A stretch of DNA of 64,000 nt from Hyphomicrobiales bacterium (GCA_017305935.1 JAFKJU010000010.1:124001-188000), one strand, 5' to 3'. Shown: positions 50,487 through 62,238, counted from the stretch's first letter. Notes: a model not told the origin generated them from the sequence alone. Translations and numbers: made by a program.

Positions 50487-51944
50487 ATGGCCCCCGACGA
50501 TCACGACATCCAATTGTTCGACCTGGCCCCCATTGCCATGTGGATCGAGGATTTCAGCGGTGTGAAGGCGATTTTCGACCATTGGCGCGCGGAGGGCGTG
50601 GAGGATATCGCCGCTTATCTGCATGCAGATGTGTCGCGCGTCGCCACCTGCTCGCAGGCCATCCGCCTGCTTGGCGTCAACCGCAAGACACTCGACCTGT
50701 TCGAGGCCGATGACCGGGATCATCTGGTCGCCAATCTTGACCGTGTCTTCCGTGACGACATGCTTGCCAGCCATATCAACGAGTTGACGCAGCTCTTCAA
50801 CGGCAAACGCGAATTCGCCAGCAACACCGTCAACTACACGCTCAGCGGCCGGCGCCTCGATATCCAGCTCCGCGGCACGGTATTGCCGGGGTATGAGGAG
50901 AGCCTCGGCCGCGTGCTGCTGACCACAGAGGATGTGACCGAACGGGAAGAGGCCCGCCGCCGCGAGCAGCAGCAGCGCCGCTATGCCGAAGGCATTTTCG
51001 AGCATTCGCCCGTTTCGCTCTGGGTGGAAGATTTCAGCCGCGTCAAGATATTGCTTGAGGATATCCGCAATCGCGGCATCGAGGATCTGCGCGTTTTTAC
51101 CGATGTCCACCCCGAATTCGTGCGCCAGTGCATGAGCGAAATCCGGGTCATCGACGTCAACCAGGCAACGCTCGACCTGTTTCGCGCGCCCGATCGCCAC
51201 ACGCTGCTGCAACGCCTCTCCGACATCCTTCGCGACGACATGGAAGCGCATTTTCGCGAGCAACTCATCGAACTCTGGCACGGCAAGCTGCTGCAGCACC
51301 GCGAGGTGGTGAATTATGCGCTCGACGGGTCCGAGCGGCATGTGCTTTTGCAGTTCTCCGTCTTCCCCGGATACGAGGCGGACTGGTCACTGGTGCAGGT
51401 GGCGCTGACCGACATCACCGCGCGCAAGAAGGCGGAGGCCTATCTCGAATATCTCGGCAAGCACGATGTGCTGACCAAACTGCACAACCGCGCCTTCTAT
51501 ACCGATGAACTGAACCGACTGGAGCGCAAGTCGCTGCGGCCGGTCTCAATCATCGTCGTCGATCTCAACGGCCTCAAGGATGCCAACGATCAACTTGGCC
51601 ACGATGCCGGCGACAGCCTGCTGCGCCGCCTCGGCGAGGTGTTGGGCGAAGCCGTGGCGCCGCCCAATTGCGCCGCCCGCATCGGCGGCGACGAATTCGC
51701 CATCCTGATGCCGGGCAGCGGCCGCGCCGATGTCGAGGCTATGATCGAGAATATCCATCGGCTGATGGCGATGAACAACCAGTATTACTCCAACCTGCCG
51801 CTCAGCATCGCACTTGGCGCCGCGACCAGCGAGCCTGGCGAGACGATGGAAGCCGTGGTCCGCCGTGCCGATCTCACTATGTACGCGGAAAAGGAAAAGC
51901 ACTATGCGGTGCAGCAGGCGCGAGCGGCCGCCCGCCGCGCCTGA
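50487..51944 (+). CDS. PAS-PAS-GGDEF diguanylate cyclase
   Basis: Makes cyclic di-GMP, 485 residues, soluble. Two tandem copies of an unusual PAS-type sensor domain: APIAMWIEDFSGVKAIFD (about residues 12-29) and SPVSLWVEDFSRVKILLED (about 172-190), each followed by INELTQLF/LIELWHGK and a PAC-like end. The GGDEF domain starts about residue 325 (HDVLTKLHNRAFY) with an intact active site ARIGGDEFAI (GGDEF at 400-404). The product-inhibition site RxxD expected just before is absent (EAVAPPNCAA), so it should not be shut off by its product in the usual way. The stop lies 6 bp from the convergent ridA stop. Confidence 0.92.
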   Translation: MAPDDHDIQLFDLAPIAMWIEDFSGVKAIFDHWRAEGVEDIAAYLHADVSRVATCSQAIRLLGVNRKTLDLFEADDRDHLVANLDRVFRDDMLASHINELTQLFNGKREFASNTVNYTLSGRRLDIQLRGTVLPGYEESLGRVLLTTEDVTEREEARRREQQQRRYAEGIFEHSPVSLWVEDFSRVKILLEDIRNRGIEDLRVFTDVHPEFVRQCMSEIRVIDVNQATLDLFRAPDRHTLLQRLSDILRDDMEAHFREQLIELWHGKLLQHREVVNYALDGSERHVLLQFSVFPGYEADWSLVQVALTDITARKKAEAYLEYLGKHDVLTKLHNRAFYTDELNRLERKSLRPVSIIVVDLNGLKDANDQLGHDAGDSLLRRLGEVLGEAVAPPNCAARIGGDEFAILMPGSGRADVEAMIENIHRLMAMNNQYYSNLPLSIALGAATSEPGETMEAVVRRADLTMYAEKEKHYAVQQARAAARRA

Positions 51945-51950
51945 TCGGGG

Positions 51951-52343
51951 TTATGATACCGTCTTGCGGGCCGCCATCGCCGTCACCTCGACCCGCATGC
52001 TCGCGTCGGCCAGCGCGCTGACGCCGACGGCGCAACGCACCGGATAAGGCGGCTTGAAGTAGCGGGTATAGACCGCGTTGAAGCCCGGCCGGTCGGCCAT
52101 GTCGGTGAGATAGATCGTCAGGTGCAGGACATGGTCGAGGCCGCTGCCGGCCTTTTCCAACGCTGTCTTCAGCCATTCCAGCGTGCATTCGGCCTGCGCC
52201 GTGATATCGCCTGTCTCCAGAGAGCCGTCCGCGCGCAGCGGAATCTGCGTCGTCACCAGCAGATTGCCGAGGCCGGCCACATCGGAAGAGATCGCTTCCG
52301 GGTCGGTATCGTCAGGAATGAAAAGCGGCGTCGCGTCGGCCAT
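51951..52343 (-). CDS. RidA/YjgF-family protein
   Basis: Soluble trimeric enzyme of the Rid family, 130 residues. Family members hydrolyse reactive 2-aminoacrylate or act as other imine/enamine deaminases. The key Arg and Glu are visible in PVRCAVGVSALADASMRVEVTAMA, and the usual IYLTDM segment precedes. ATG at 52343 is chosen for a GGGAG site seven bases upstream. It lies 99 bp behind pcaB on the same strand; a link with aromatic degradation is possible but not shown. Confidence 0.92.
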   Translation of the reverse strand: MADATPLFIPDDTDPEAISSDVAGLGNLLVTTQIPLRADGSLETGDITAQAECTLEWLKTALEKAGSGLDHVLHLTIYLTDMADRPGFNAVYTRYFKPPYPVRCAVGVSALADASMRVEVTAMAARKTVS

Positions 52344-52442
52344 AATCCGGTCTCCCTTATGATTTCGAAAACGAGCATAGCGGAAACCGCGCCGCGCCTT
52401 CACCCCCTCGCCGGCGATATCCCGCGGACAATTTTGCCGCCG

Positions 52443-53489
52443 TCACGGTTTTCCGATGTCATCGATATGCCCGATCAGCTCGGCGGCAGCGCCGAGCGCC
52501 CGGCCGGTCGCCATCAGCATCGGTGGCAGCAGCATCCATTCCAGCATCCAGGCAGCGCCCGATCGTTCCTGCTCATGCACCAGCGCCTGGTGCAAGCCGG
52601 AAAGCTGCACGGCATTGAAACGGGCGAGCGTGACGAGCAATTCGGCCGTGACCGGGTTCTGCTTGTGGGCCATGGCCGACGAGCCGCCGCCGCCGGACAG
52701 ACGGATTTCGGTGCCGATTTCGGCCATCAGGGCGATGTCCTGACCGAATTTGCCGAGACTGCCTGATATCAGCGACAGCAGTCCGGCAAAGCCGGCGATG
52801 CCGTCGCGCTGGCTTTGCCATTGCGGCCTGTCGGCCAGATCGAGGCGGCGGGCAAGCTCGGCCCTGACGGTCGGGCCCCGGTCTCCCAACGCATCGAGCG
52901 TGCCGGCCGCACCTCCGAATTGCACCGCGAATTCCTGCATCGAGAGGCGGGCGCAGTCACGGACGAGCGGGTCGCGCCATGCGCGGATCCGGTCGGCAAC
53001 GGTGATCGGGATCGCCGCCTGCATCCGGGTAAAACCGGTCAGCGCCCGGCCGCCATGCGCCGCCTCCAGACCGGCAAAGGCCGAGAGGCAATTTTCCAGC
53101 CGGGCACCGAGGATCTGGCCGATGGATTTCAGCCGCAACATCAGCGCGGTATCGATGACATCCTGGCTGGTCGCGCCGAAATGCACCTTCGCCGCCGCCG
53201 GTTCGCCGACCGCGTGGCGCAATTGCCGGACAAGCTCCGGCACGACAACGCCATCCTTGCCCGTCGCCGTCCGCAGCGCGGCCATATCGGGCGTGAAGCC
53301 GGCGATGGCGGCGATTATCACCCCTGCCGTTTCGGCCGGAACAATGCCGACAGCCGCTTGCGCCGCCGCCAGTTCCGCCTCGAAACGCAGCATGGCGACG
53401 ATCTCGGCTTCGGTGGACAACAGGGCGGCGATCTCTGCATCACCGAACAGACCGGAGAGGAAAAGATGCTCAAAGGGCGTCAGGCTCAT
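52443..53489 (-). CDS. pcaB: 3-carboxy-cis,cis-muconate cycloisomerase
   Basis: Converts 3-carboxymuconate to 4-carboxymuconolactone in the protocatechuate branch, 348 residues, of the fumarase/aspartase superfamily. Signature GGGSSAMAHKQNPV (about residues 258-271), plus VHFGATSQDVIDTA and RMQAAIPIT. GAGGG precedes the ATG, 8 bp after the pcaG stop. Slightly shorter than common PcaB (about 350-450), but the catalytic core is complete. Confidence 0.95.
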   Translation of the reverse strand: MSLTPFEHLFLSGLFGDAEIAALLSTEAEIVAMLRFEAELAAAQAAVGIVPAETAGVIIAAIAGFTPDMAALRTATGKDGVVVPELVRQLRHAVGEPAAAKVHFGATSQDVIDTALMLRLKSIGQILGARLENCLSAFAGLEAAHGGRALTGFTRMQAAIPITVADRIRAWRDPLVRDCARLSMQEFAVQFGGAAGTLDALGDRGPTVRAELARRLDLADRPQWQSQRDGIAGFAGLLSLISGSLGKFGQDIALMAEIGTEIRLSGGGGSSAMAHKQNPVTAELLVTLARFNAVQLSGLHQALVHEQERSGAAWMLEWMLLPPMLMATGRALGAAAELIGHIDDIGKP

Positions 53490-53497
53490 GGGCGCCC

Positions 53498-54121
53498 TCA
53501 GATGTCGAAGAACACGGTTTCGCCCTCGCCTTGCAGGCGGATGTCGAAACGATAGAGGCCTTCGCCCTCCTTGCGGGCGATCAGCGTCGGCACACGGTTG
53601 CGGTGCTCGATGCGCAGCAGCACCGGATCGGCGGCATTGGCCTCGACTTCCTCCGGGAAATACATGCGGGTGTGCAGGCCGAGATTGATGCCGCGCGCCA
53701 CGATCCAGAAGGTGATGTGCGGCGCCATCAGCCGCCCATCGCGGAAGGGAACGCGGCCGGGCTTGATGGTTTCGAACAGGAACTCGCCGGTCTCCATATC
53801 GCCCGGAGAGCGACCCCAGCCGCGAAAATGCGGATCGGCGGTTCCGCGCGTCTCGCTCGGGCTGTTGTGCAGCCCGTCCGCATCCGCTTGCCATATTTCC
53901 ACCAGCGCATCCTTCAGCGGGTTGCCGCCGCCATCGATGACCATTCCGTTGACGGCAATGCGCTCACCGCGGGCCTTTTCGTCATAAAGCGGCCCGGCAC
54001 CGAGATCCTGCTCGAAAATGCCGTGGATGCCGGCGAAATTCGGTGTGCAGCCGATATGTACATAAGGGCCGGCGGTCTGCGAAGGGCTTTCCTTGAGATA
54101 TCCGAGCGGCTGTACCATCAA
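53498..54121 (-). CDS. pcaG: Protocatechuate 3,4-dioxygenase alpha subunit
   Basis: Non-iron-binding subunit of the intradiol ring-cleaving enzyme, 207 residues. Recognisable by the beginning [11 protein letters not shown], the middle [18 protein letters not shown] and the ending typical of the intradiol fold ([15 protein letters not shown]). Lies after pcaH with a 4-bp overlap. Confidence 0.96.
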   Translation of the reverse strand: MMVQPLGYLKESPSQTAGPYVHIGCTPNFAGIHGIFEQDLGAGPLYDEKARGERIAVNGMVIDGGGNPLKDALVEIWQADADGLHNSPSETRGTADPHFRGWGRSPGDMETGEFLFETIKPGRVPFRDGRLMAPHITFWIVARGINLGLHTRMYFPEEVEANAADPVLLRIEHRNRVPTLIARKEGEGLYRFDIRLQGEGETVFFDI

Positions 54122-54858
54122 TTACCCTCCTTGCGATTTTCGAACAGCGTCGAACGCCGGCCACGCAGCACGATATCGAACTTGTAGGCGCGCATGTCCA
54201 TGGGAATGGTGGCGTTCATGTCGAGCGGCGCGATCAACCGGCTGATCGCAGCGGGGTCGGGGATCGTGCGAACGATGGGACACAGCGGGATCAGGGGATC
54301 GCCCTCGAAATACATCTGCGTGATCAACCGCTGCGCGAAACCATGGCCGAAGATCGAAAAATGGATATGCGCCGGTCGCCAGTCGTTGACACCGTTCGGC
54401 CAGGGATAGGGGCCGGGCATGATCGTCTTGAACCAATAATAACCGTCCGCATCGGTGATCGTGCGGCCGACGCCGCCGAAATCGGGGTCGAGTGGAGCAA
54501 GGTAGGTTTCTTTCTTGTGGCGATAGCGCCCGCCGGCATTGGCCTGCCACATCTCGACCAGCGCGCCATCGACGCCGCACCCACGCTCGTCCATCACCCG
54601 GCCATGCACGAGGATGCGCGGACCGATCGGCATCTGGCCGGGCCGGGCGTAATTGAGGATCAGGTCGTTGTCGAATTCGTTGAGCCGCGAATGGCCGAAG
54701 ACCGGGCCGGTGATTTCGCTCGCCGTCCCCTCCAGCGAGATCAGCGCCCGCTGTGGCGAGCGCAGCACGCTGGTCTTGTACCAGGGCGTGTAGGCCGGGG
54801 GATGCTGGTCGCGGTCGCGGGCAAAAAAGGGAGAGGTTTCGGGCCGTTCGTTCTTCAC
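54118..54858 (-). CDS. pcaH: Protocatechuate 3,4-dioxygenase beta subunit
   Basis: Iron(III)-containing catalytic subunit, 246 residues, opening protocatechuate between its hydroxyls to 3-carboxymuconate. The four ligands of the family are visible: Tyr in [11 protein letters not shown], Tyr in [10 protein letters not shown] and two His in [38 protein letters not shown] precedes (key residues [14 protein letters not shown]). GTG at 54858 overlaps the pcaC stop (GTGA) and has GGAG upstream. Confidence 0.97.
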   Translation of the reverse strand: MKNERPETSPFFARDRDQHPPAYTPWYKTSVLRSPQRALISLEGTASEITGPVFGHSRLNEFDNDLILNYARPGQMPIGPRILVHGRVMDERGCGVDGALVEMWQANAGGRYRHKKETYLAPLDPDFGGVGRTITDADGYYWFKTIMPGPYPWPNGVNDWRPAHIHFSIFGHGFAQRLITQMYFEGDPLIPLCPIVRTIPDPAAISRLIAPLDMNATIPMDMRAYKFDIVLRGRRSTLFENRKEGN

Positions 54859-55259
54859 TTTTTCTCCTCCTTGGCGGCATCGGCGGGCGCCTGCATGGCC
54901 GCCAGCGTCTGCTTGGCGATCTTGAAGGCATGGTTGGCGGCGGGCACGCCGGCATAGATGGCGACATGCATCAGCGCTTCGCGGATATCCTCGGGGCTGG
55001 CGCCGGTATTGACGGTGGCGCGGACGTGCATGGCCAGTTCCTCGTCCTGGCCGAGGGCTGCCAGCAGCGCGATGGTCACCATCGAGCGCTCGCGCCGCGT
55101 CCACTGCTCGCCGGACCAGACCGTGCCCCAAGCGGTTTCGGTGATCATCTGCTGGAAGGGCTGGTCGAAGGCGGTTGCCTGCGCGGTGGCGCGATCGACA
55201 TGCGCATCGCCCAGCACGCCCCGGCGCGTCGCCATCCCTTGCGAAAATCGGTCTGTCAC
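54855..55259 (-). CDS. pcaC: 4-carboxymuconolactone decarboxylase
   Basis: Decarboxylates 4-carboxymuconolactone to 3-oxoadipate enol-lactone, 134 residues. CMD-family pattern [36 protein letters not shown] with the following [28 protein letters not shown] at 55259 is chosen as start because GGAGACG lies upstream and the frame further left has no site; its place is 4 bp behind the pcaD stop. Confidence 0.95.
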   Translation of the reverse strand: MTDRFSQGMATRRGVLGDAHVDRATAQATAFDQPFQQMITETAWGTVWSGEQWTRRERSMVTIALLAALGQDEELAMHVRATVNTGASPEDIREALMHVAIYAGVPAANHAFKIAKQTLAAMQAPADAAKEEKK

Positions 55260-55263
55260 GGGT

Positions 55264-56058
55264 TTACGTCTCCAGGGTTTCGAGGAAGCCGCGCGCGGTC
55301 GCGGCATAGGCGGCCGGCTGTTCCAGGCAAGGGATATGGCCGCAGGCGGGCACTACGACGAAACGGCTGCCCGGCACCAGATCGGCCAGGCCGCGCACCA
55401 GATCGGGCGGTGTCGAGCCATCGCCATCACCGGCGACGCAGAGCGTCGGGACCGTGATGCGGTGGGCGGCCTCGGTATAATCGGCATCGCGGATCGCGGC
55501 GCAGGTGCCTGCATAGCCGTCCGCCGATTGGCGGGCCAGCATGTTGCACGCGCCGGCAAACAGCGCATTGTCGGAACGACGGAAGGCGGGCGTGAACCAG
55601 CGTTCCATCACCGGTCCCACCAGGGTCGCCATGCCTTCGGCAGCAATTTTGTCGATGCGGGCGTTCCAGAGCTCGTCGGTGCCGATCTTGTGTGCGGTGT
55701 TGCTGAGCACCAGCGCCCGCACCAGATCCGGCCGCCGCGCCTGCAGGCCGAGCGCGATCAACCCGCCGACCGAGAGGCCCCAGATGACCACCTTGCCGAG
55801 CTTCAGGTGATCGAGCAGCGCGATCAGGTCGTCGACATGATCCTCCATGGCATAGGGCGGCGCGCCGACATCCGAAAGGCCGTGGCCGCGCTTGTCATGC
55901 AGCACATAGGCGTAGTCGTCGCCGAGTTCGGCGATCAGCATATCCCAGATACGGAAATCCGTTCCCAGCGAATTGATGAACGCGATGACCGGCCGACCCG
56001 TGCCAAGCCCTTGGGTGCGATAGTGAATCGTCCTGTCGTCGATACGCAGAAAATCCAT
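55264..56058 (-). CDS. pcaD: 3-oxoadipate enol-lactonase
   Basis: Hydrolyses the enol-lactone to 3-oxoadipate, 264 residues, alpha/beta-hydrolase. Nucleophile Ser in WGLSVGGLIALG, acid in GDGDGSTPPDL and catalytic His in ACGHIPCLEQP. First of five pca genes in the order D-C-H-G-B. A GAGGAGGAG site precedes the ATG. Confidence 0.95.
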   Translation of the reverse strand: MDFLRIDDRTIHYRTQGLGTGRPVIAFINSLGTDFRIWDMLIAELGDDYAYVLHDKRGHGLSDVGAPPYAMEDHVDDLIALLDHLKLGKVVIWGLSVGGLIALGLQARRPDLVRALVLSNTAHKIGTDELWNARIDKIAAEGMATLVGPVMERWFTPAFRRSDNALFAGACNMLARQSADGYAGTCAAIRDADYTEAAHRITVPTLCVAGDGDGSTPPDLVRGLADLVPGSRFVVVPACGHIPCLEQPAAYAATARGFLETLET

Positions 56059-56104
56059 GTGCGGCTCCTCCTCGGGTAGAGTGTGTCAGGCGACGCAAGG
56101 CCGC

Positions 56105-57328
<1,224 letters not shown>

Positions 57329-57381
57329 TTATTCGCGCCAAAAATTGCACTATCCGAACATCGATCTTTCAAGGCAGGCAG

Positions 57382-58260
57382 ATGCGAAACGTTCCGACAT
57401 ACCAGCTTTACGGCGAAGATAATGGTACAACCATTGATTTCTGGTTGCATTGTGAAACGCTTTATTCCCGTTCCAGCTTGCATCATTTCGACATCGGTCG
57501 CCACCGGCACGAGAGTTTCCTGCAGATCTTGTACATTCGCGATGGTTTCGGCGATGCGACCTTCGAGGCCGGGCCGGAGCCGATCACCACGCCAGCGGTC
57601 ATTCTCGTGCCGCCGGGCTTCGCGCATGGTTTCCGCTTTTCCCGCGATGTCACCGGCACGGTCATCACCGTGCTGCCGGCGGCGCTGTCCGGCTCGGTGC
57701 AGGCGCTGATTCGCCAGAGTTTCGGCCACGCGATGCTGCTGCCGCTTGCCGATTGCGCCGATCTCGACACCATCGACGCCGCCATGACCCGCATCGGCGA
57801 CGAACAAGCGGTGAGCGATTCCTGTCGCACCGTGCTGCTGGAAGGACAAATCGCGACCGTCATCGCGCTGCTGGCGCGTGTCGCCCGCCCGACCTCGCCT
57901 GTCGCCCACGATATCAGCGCTTTGCGGCTGGAAAAACTGATGGCATTGATATCCGCTCATATCCGCGAACAGCCGCAGGCGGATTTCTATGCCCGCCAGA
58001 TCGGCCTGTCGCCGACACATCTCAACCGCATCGTCAAGGCCGGCACGGGGCTGACATTGCAGGGGCTGATCGCGGCGCGGCAGATCGACATCGCTAAGCA
58101 GGAGTTGATCTTCACCGCCTCGTCGGTGCAGTTCATCGCCAGCAGCCTCGGCTTTGCCGATCCCGCCTATTTCAACCGCTTCTTCCGGCGCGCGACCGGC
58201 ATGACGCCGCGCGCCTGGCGTCTGGCCGAGAGGAAGAAGCTGGAAGCCTTGCCCGTTTAG
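57382..58260 (+). CDS. AraC-family regulator, PobR-like
   Basis: Transcription activator of 292 residues: N-terminal cupin-like sensing domain (RHESFLQILYIRDG, LVPPGFAHGF) and a C-terminal pair of helix-turn-helix motifs (ADFYARQIGLSPTHLNRIVKAGTG and QFIASSLGFADPAYFNRFFRRATGMTPRAWR, from about residue 200). Divergent from pobA across 116 bp, which points to 4-hydroxybenzoate as inducer. Possible control of the downstream pca genes follows from their same direction as pobA. Confidence 0.9.
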   Translation: MRNVPTYQLYGEDNGTTIDFWLHCETLYSRSSLHHFDIGRHRHESFLQILYIRDGFGDATFEAGPEPITTPAVILVPPGFAHGFRFSRDVTGTVITVLPAALSGSVQALIRQSFGHAMLLPLADCADLDTIDAAMTRIGDEQAVSDSCRTVLLEGQIATVIALLARVARPTSPVAHDISALRLEKLMALISAHIREQPQADFYARQIGLSPTHLNRIVKAGTGLTLQGLIAARQIDIAKQELIFTASSVQFIASSLGFADPAYFNRFFRRATGMTPRAWRLAERKKLEALPV

Positions 58261-58269
58261 AGTTCGTCA

Positions 58270-58309
58270 GGGAAAAGTGGGAACCGGTTTTCCCGAAAAG
58301 ACAAACGTC
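58270..58309. repeat. Rhizobial-type intergenic palindromic repeat
   Basis: GGGAAAA (58270-58276) and TTTTCCC (58288-58294) flank GTGGGAACCGG, followed by GAAAAGACAAACG. This GGGAAAAGTGGGAACCGGTT-like sequence is a short element often found between genes in rhizobial genomes. Lies between the convergent AraC gene and the fucose operon, so it may also terminate transcription. Confidence 0.6.
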
Positions 58310-58318
58310 ACAAGGCCT

Positions 58319-59086
<768 letters not shown>

Positions 59087-60358
59087 TTAGCCCCGGAAAC
59101 GATAGGTTTCGATGCTGTCCGGCTTCATTTCGATGGAAAAGCCCGGCAGTTCCGGCGGCATATAGGCGGCATTGTGGATGATGCAGGGATCGACGAAATG
59201 CTCGTGCAGATGGTCGACATACTCGATCACCCGACCCTCGCGCGTGCCGGCGATGCACAGATAATCGATCATGCTGAGATGCTGGACATATTCGCACAGA
59301 CCGACGCCGCCGGCATGCGGGCAGACCTTGAGGCCGTATTTCGCCGCCATCAGCATGACGGCGAGGATCTCGTTGACGCCGCCGAGGCGGCAGGCGTCGA
59401 TCTGCACCACGTCGATAGCGCCACGCATGATCAACTGCTTGAAGATGATACGGTTCTGGCACATCTCGCCGGTCGCGACCTGCACTGGGGCGACACCTTC
59501 GCGGATCTTGCGATGGCCCTCGATATCGTCAGGGCTGGTCGGCTCCTCGATGAACCAAGGATTGACGAAGGAGAGTTTCTTCACCCACTCGATGGCCTCG
59601 TCGACTTCCCAGACCTGGTTGGCGTCGATCATCAGGTTGACGTCGGGGCCGACCTCGTCGCGAGCGATGGTCAGGCGGCGAATATCGTCTTCGAGGTCGC
59701 GGCCGACCTTCATCTTGATGTAGCGGAAACCGGCATCGACGGCTTCGCGGCACAGGCGCCGCAGCTTGGCGTCGTCATAGCCGAGCCAGCCAGCGGACGT
59801 CGTGTAGCAGGGATAACCTTCCGCCCGCAGCGTCGCCACGCGTTCGGCCTTGCCTTCCGCCTGCTTCGTCAAAAATTCCAGCGCCCATTCCGGGGTAATG
59901 CAATCGGTGAGGTAGCGGAAGTCGATGCAGCGCACCAACTCTTCCGGCGACATGTCGGCGACCAGATGCCAGACCGGCTTGCCCTCGATCTTCGCCCACA
60001 GATCCCAGACCGCATTGACGACGGCGCCTGTGGCGAGGTGGATCGCGCCCTTGTCCGGGCCGATCCAGCGCAACTGGCTGTCGGAGGTGACGTGCCGCCA
60101 GAAGCGGCCCATGTCGGCCGCCACCCACTCCATGTCGAGGCCGACGACCAGCGGGCGCAACGCCTCGATGGCGGCAACGCAGATCTCGTTGCCGCGGCCG
60201 ATGGTGAAGGTCAGGCCATGGCCTTCCAGTCCGCCATCGGTTTCGAGGATGACATAGGCGGCCGAATAGTCCGGATCGGGATTCATCGCATCCGAGCCGT
60301 CGAGATGCTGGCTGGTGGGGAAACGCACATCCGCCGTGCGCAGGCCTGATATCTTCAT
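59087..60358 (-). CDS. L-fuconate dehydratase (enolase superfamily)
   Basis: Dehydrates L-fuconate to 2-keto-3-deoxy-L-fuconate, 423 residues, within the length range of FucD. Barrel metal ligands and bases: the KMKVG lysines in FRYIKMKVGRD, Asp in MIDANQVW, Glu in FIEEPTSPDD, Glu in ATGEMCQNR and the His in CPHAGGVGLCEY. The N-terminal capping region SQHLDGSDAMNPDPDYSAAYV is typical for L-fuconate dehydratases. Stop is 3 bp before the SDR start; start overlaps the FAH gene by 4 bp. Confidence 0.92.
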   Translation of the reverse strand: MKISGLRTADVRFPTSQHLDGSDAMNPDPDYSAAYVILETDGGLEGHGLTFTIGRGNEICVAAIEALRPLVVGLDMEWVAADMGRFWRHVTSDSQLRWIGPDKGAIHLATGAVVNAVWDLWAKIEGKPVWHLVADMSPEELVRCIDFRYLTDCITPEWALEFLTKQAEGKAERVATLRAEGYPCYTTSAGWLGYDDAKLRRLCREAVDAGFRYIKMKVGRDLEDDIRRLTIARDEVGPDVNLMIDANQVWEVDEAIEWVKKLSFVNPWFIEEPTSPDDIEGHRKIREGVAPVQVATGEMCQNRIIFKQLIMRGAIDVVQIDACRLGGVNEILAVMLMAAKYGLKVCPHAGGVGLCEYVQHLSMIDYLCIAGTREGRVIEYVDHLHEHFVDPCIIHNAAYMPPELPGFSIEMKPDSIETYRFRG

Positions 60359-61197
60359 GCCCTGATAACCTTCTGGGTTTGTTCGCCGAGCCCTTCGATG
60401 CCGAGGCGCATGACCTCGCCGCCCTTGAGATAGACCGGCGGCTTCTGGCCGAGGCCGACGCCCGGCGGCGTGCCGGTGGAAATCACGTCGCCCGGCTGCA
60501 GCGACAGGAAGCGGGAGAGATAGCTGATGATATGGGCGACGCCGAAAATCATCGTCGCGGTCGAGCCGTTCTGGTAGCGATGGCCGTCGACCTCAAGCCA
60601 CATCTTGAGATTGCCGACATCGGCGATCTCGTCGGGCGTCACCAGCCAGGGGCCGATGGGGCCGAAGGTGTCGCAGCCCTTGCCCTTGTCCCAGGTGCCG
60701 CCGCGCTCGATCTGCCATTCGCGCTCGGACACGTCGTTGATGACGCAATAGCCGGCGACATGCGACAGCGCATCCGCTTCTTCGATATAACGGCCGCCCT
60801 TGCCGATGACGATGCCGAGTTCCACTTCCCAATCGGTCTTGACCGAACCGCGCGGGATTTCGATATCGTCGTCGGGGCCGCAGATGGCGCTGGTCCACTT
60901 GTTGAAGACGATCGGCTCCTTGGGGATCTCGGCGCCGGTTTCGGCGGCGTGATCGGCATAGTTGAGGCCGATGCAGATGAACTTGCCGACCCGGCCGACA
61001 CATGGCCCGATGCGCGGATCGCCGTCGACTGGCGGCAGAGTGGCGGGATCGATGGTCGCCAGCCGCGCGAGGCCCTCGGGCGTCAGCACATTGCCGGCAA
61101 TGTCGTTCACTTCACCGGAAAGATCGCGAATTCGGCCTTCGGCATCCAGAAGACCCGGTTTTTCCTGTCCCGTAGGACCGTAGCGCAGCAGTTTCAT
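60355..61197 (-). CDS. Fumarylacetoacetate hydrolase family protein (diketo-deoxy-fuconate hydrolase type)
   Basis: Metal-dependent C-C hydrolase of 280 residues. FAH-fold markers: KFICIGLNYADHAAE, FNKWTSAICGPDDDI, DWEVELGIVIGKGG (metal Glu residues), VINDVSEREWQ and GDVISTGTPPGVG. In L-fucose operons this member splits 2,4-diketo-3-deoxy-L-fuconate to pyruvate and lactate, which fits its place beside the dehydratase. ATG at 61197 has GAGGCTAGG upstream. Confidence 0.88.
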   Translation of the reverse strand: MKLLRYGPTGQEKPGLLDAEGRIRDLSGEVNDIAGNVLTPEGLARLATIDPATLPPVDGDPRIGPCVGRVGKFICIGLNYADHAAETGAEIPKEPIVFNKWTSAICGPDDDIEIPRGSVKTDWEVELGIVIGKGGRYIEEADALSHVAGYCVINDVSEREWQIERGGTWDKGKGCDTFGPIGPWLVTPDEIADVGNLKMWLEVDGHRYQNGSTATMIFGVAHIISYLSRFLSLQPGDVISTGTPPGVGLGQKPPVYLKGGEVMRLGIEGLGEQTQKVIRA

Positions 61198-61250
61198 CCT
61201 AGCCTCGTTTAAAAAGGCCGAGGGTGGCGGGCACCCCCGGCAAAGGAAGA

Positions 61251-62195
61251 TCAATCGTAGAGAACGGCCGAAATTTCGGGCGCGTCGATATTGGTCTTGT
61301 CGTACCAGAAAAAGCCGGTGTCGATATTCTTCTCGACCTTTTCGCCCTTGGAGGCGGCAACCGCAGCCTTGACGGTCTCGTAGCCGATGCCGACCGGGTT
61401 CTGGGTGATGGCGCCGGCCATGGTGCCGTCGCGGATGGCGTCCTTCTGGGCCTTGCCGGAATCATAGCCGACAACCACGACCTTGGCGCCGGATTCCTTG
61501 ACGCCGTTGACGACGCCGATGGCCGAGCCTTCGTTTGTGCCGAAAATGCCCTTGATATCCGGATTGGCGGTCAGGATCGCCTTAGTGATTTCCGTCGACT
61601 TGAGATGGTCGCCGCCGCCATATTCGATGGTGACGATCTCGACATTCGGATGGGCTTCCTTCATGCGATTGACGAAGCCGTCGCGACGGTCGACGCCGGT
61701 GCGCGAGGTCTGGTCGTGGGCGACCACGGCGACCTTGCCGGCATCGCCGATCAGTGAGGCCATCTTGTCGGCGGCAAGGGCTGCGGCGGCGATATTGTCG
61801 GTCGAGGCGGTGGCGACCGGGATATCGCTGTCGACGCCGGAGTCGAAGGCAATGACCGGGATCTTGGCGTCCTGCGCCTGCTTCAGCAGCGGGATCGCCG
61901 CCTGGCTGTCCAGTGCTGCAAAGCCGATGGCCGCCGGCTTCTTGGCAAGGGCCGCCGCCAGCATGTCGATCTGCTTGTCGACCTGGCTTTCATTGTCGGG
62001 GCCTTCGAAGCTGACCTCGACGCCGAGTTCGGCGCCCGCCTTGTCGGCGCCGGCCTTCACGGCCTGCCAGAACTGGTGCTGAAAACCCTTGGAAATTAGC
62101 GGCACGTAGAGCTTGTCCGCGGCGCCCGCGCCGGTGGCGCCGGCGAGCAGCGAAACGGCGGCAACTGCGCCGAGCAAAGTCCGTCTTGTGAACAT
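61251..62195 (-). CDS. Sugar ABC substrate-binding protein (RbsB-like)
   Basis: Periplasmic sugar receptor of the ribose/galactose family, 314 residues. The ATG at 62195 (MFTRRTLLG) follows GGAGGAGACC, and the signal peptide ends near GAGA|ADK. Family segments KLYVPLISKGFQHQFWQAVKAGA, NESQVDKQIDMLAAAL, AFDSGVDSDIP and GIFGTNEGSAIG are seen. Fucose is the likely ligand because of the catabolic genes behind it. Followed by a permease upstream in the operon (44 bp). Confidence 0.9.
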   Translation of the reverse strand: MFTRRTLLGAVAAVSLLAGATGAGAADKLYVPLISKGFQHQFWQAVKAGADKAGAELGVEVSFEGPDNESQVDKQIDMLAAALAKKPAAIGFAALDSQAAIPLLKQAQDAKIPVIAFDSGVDSDIPVATASTDNIAAAALAADKMASLIGDAGKVAVVAHDQTSRTGVDRRDGFVNRMKEAHPNVEIVTIEYGGGDHLKSTEITKAILTANPDIKGIFGTNEGSAIGVVNGVKESGAKVVVVGYDSGKAQKDAIRDGTMAGAITQNPVGIGYETVKAAVAASKGEKVEKNIDTGFFWYDKTNIDAPEISAVLYD

Positions 62196-62238
62196 GGTCT
62201 CCTCCTTGTTGTTCACGGATGGTTCATGCGATGAAGTG

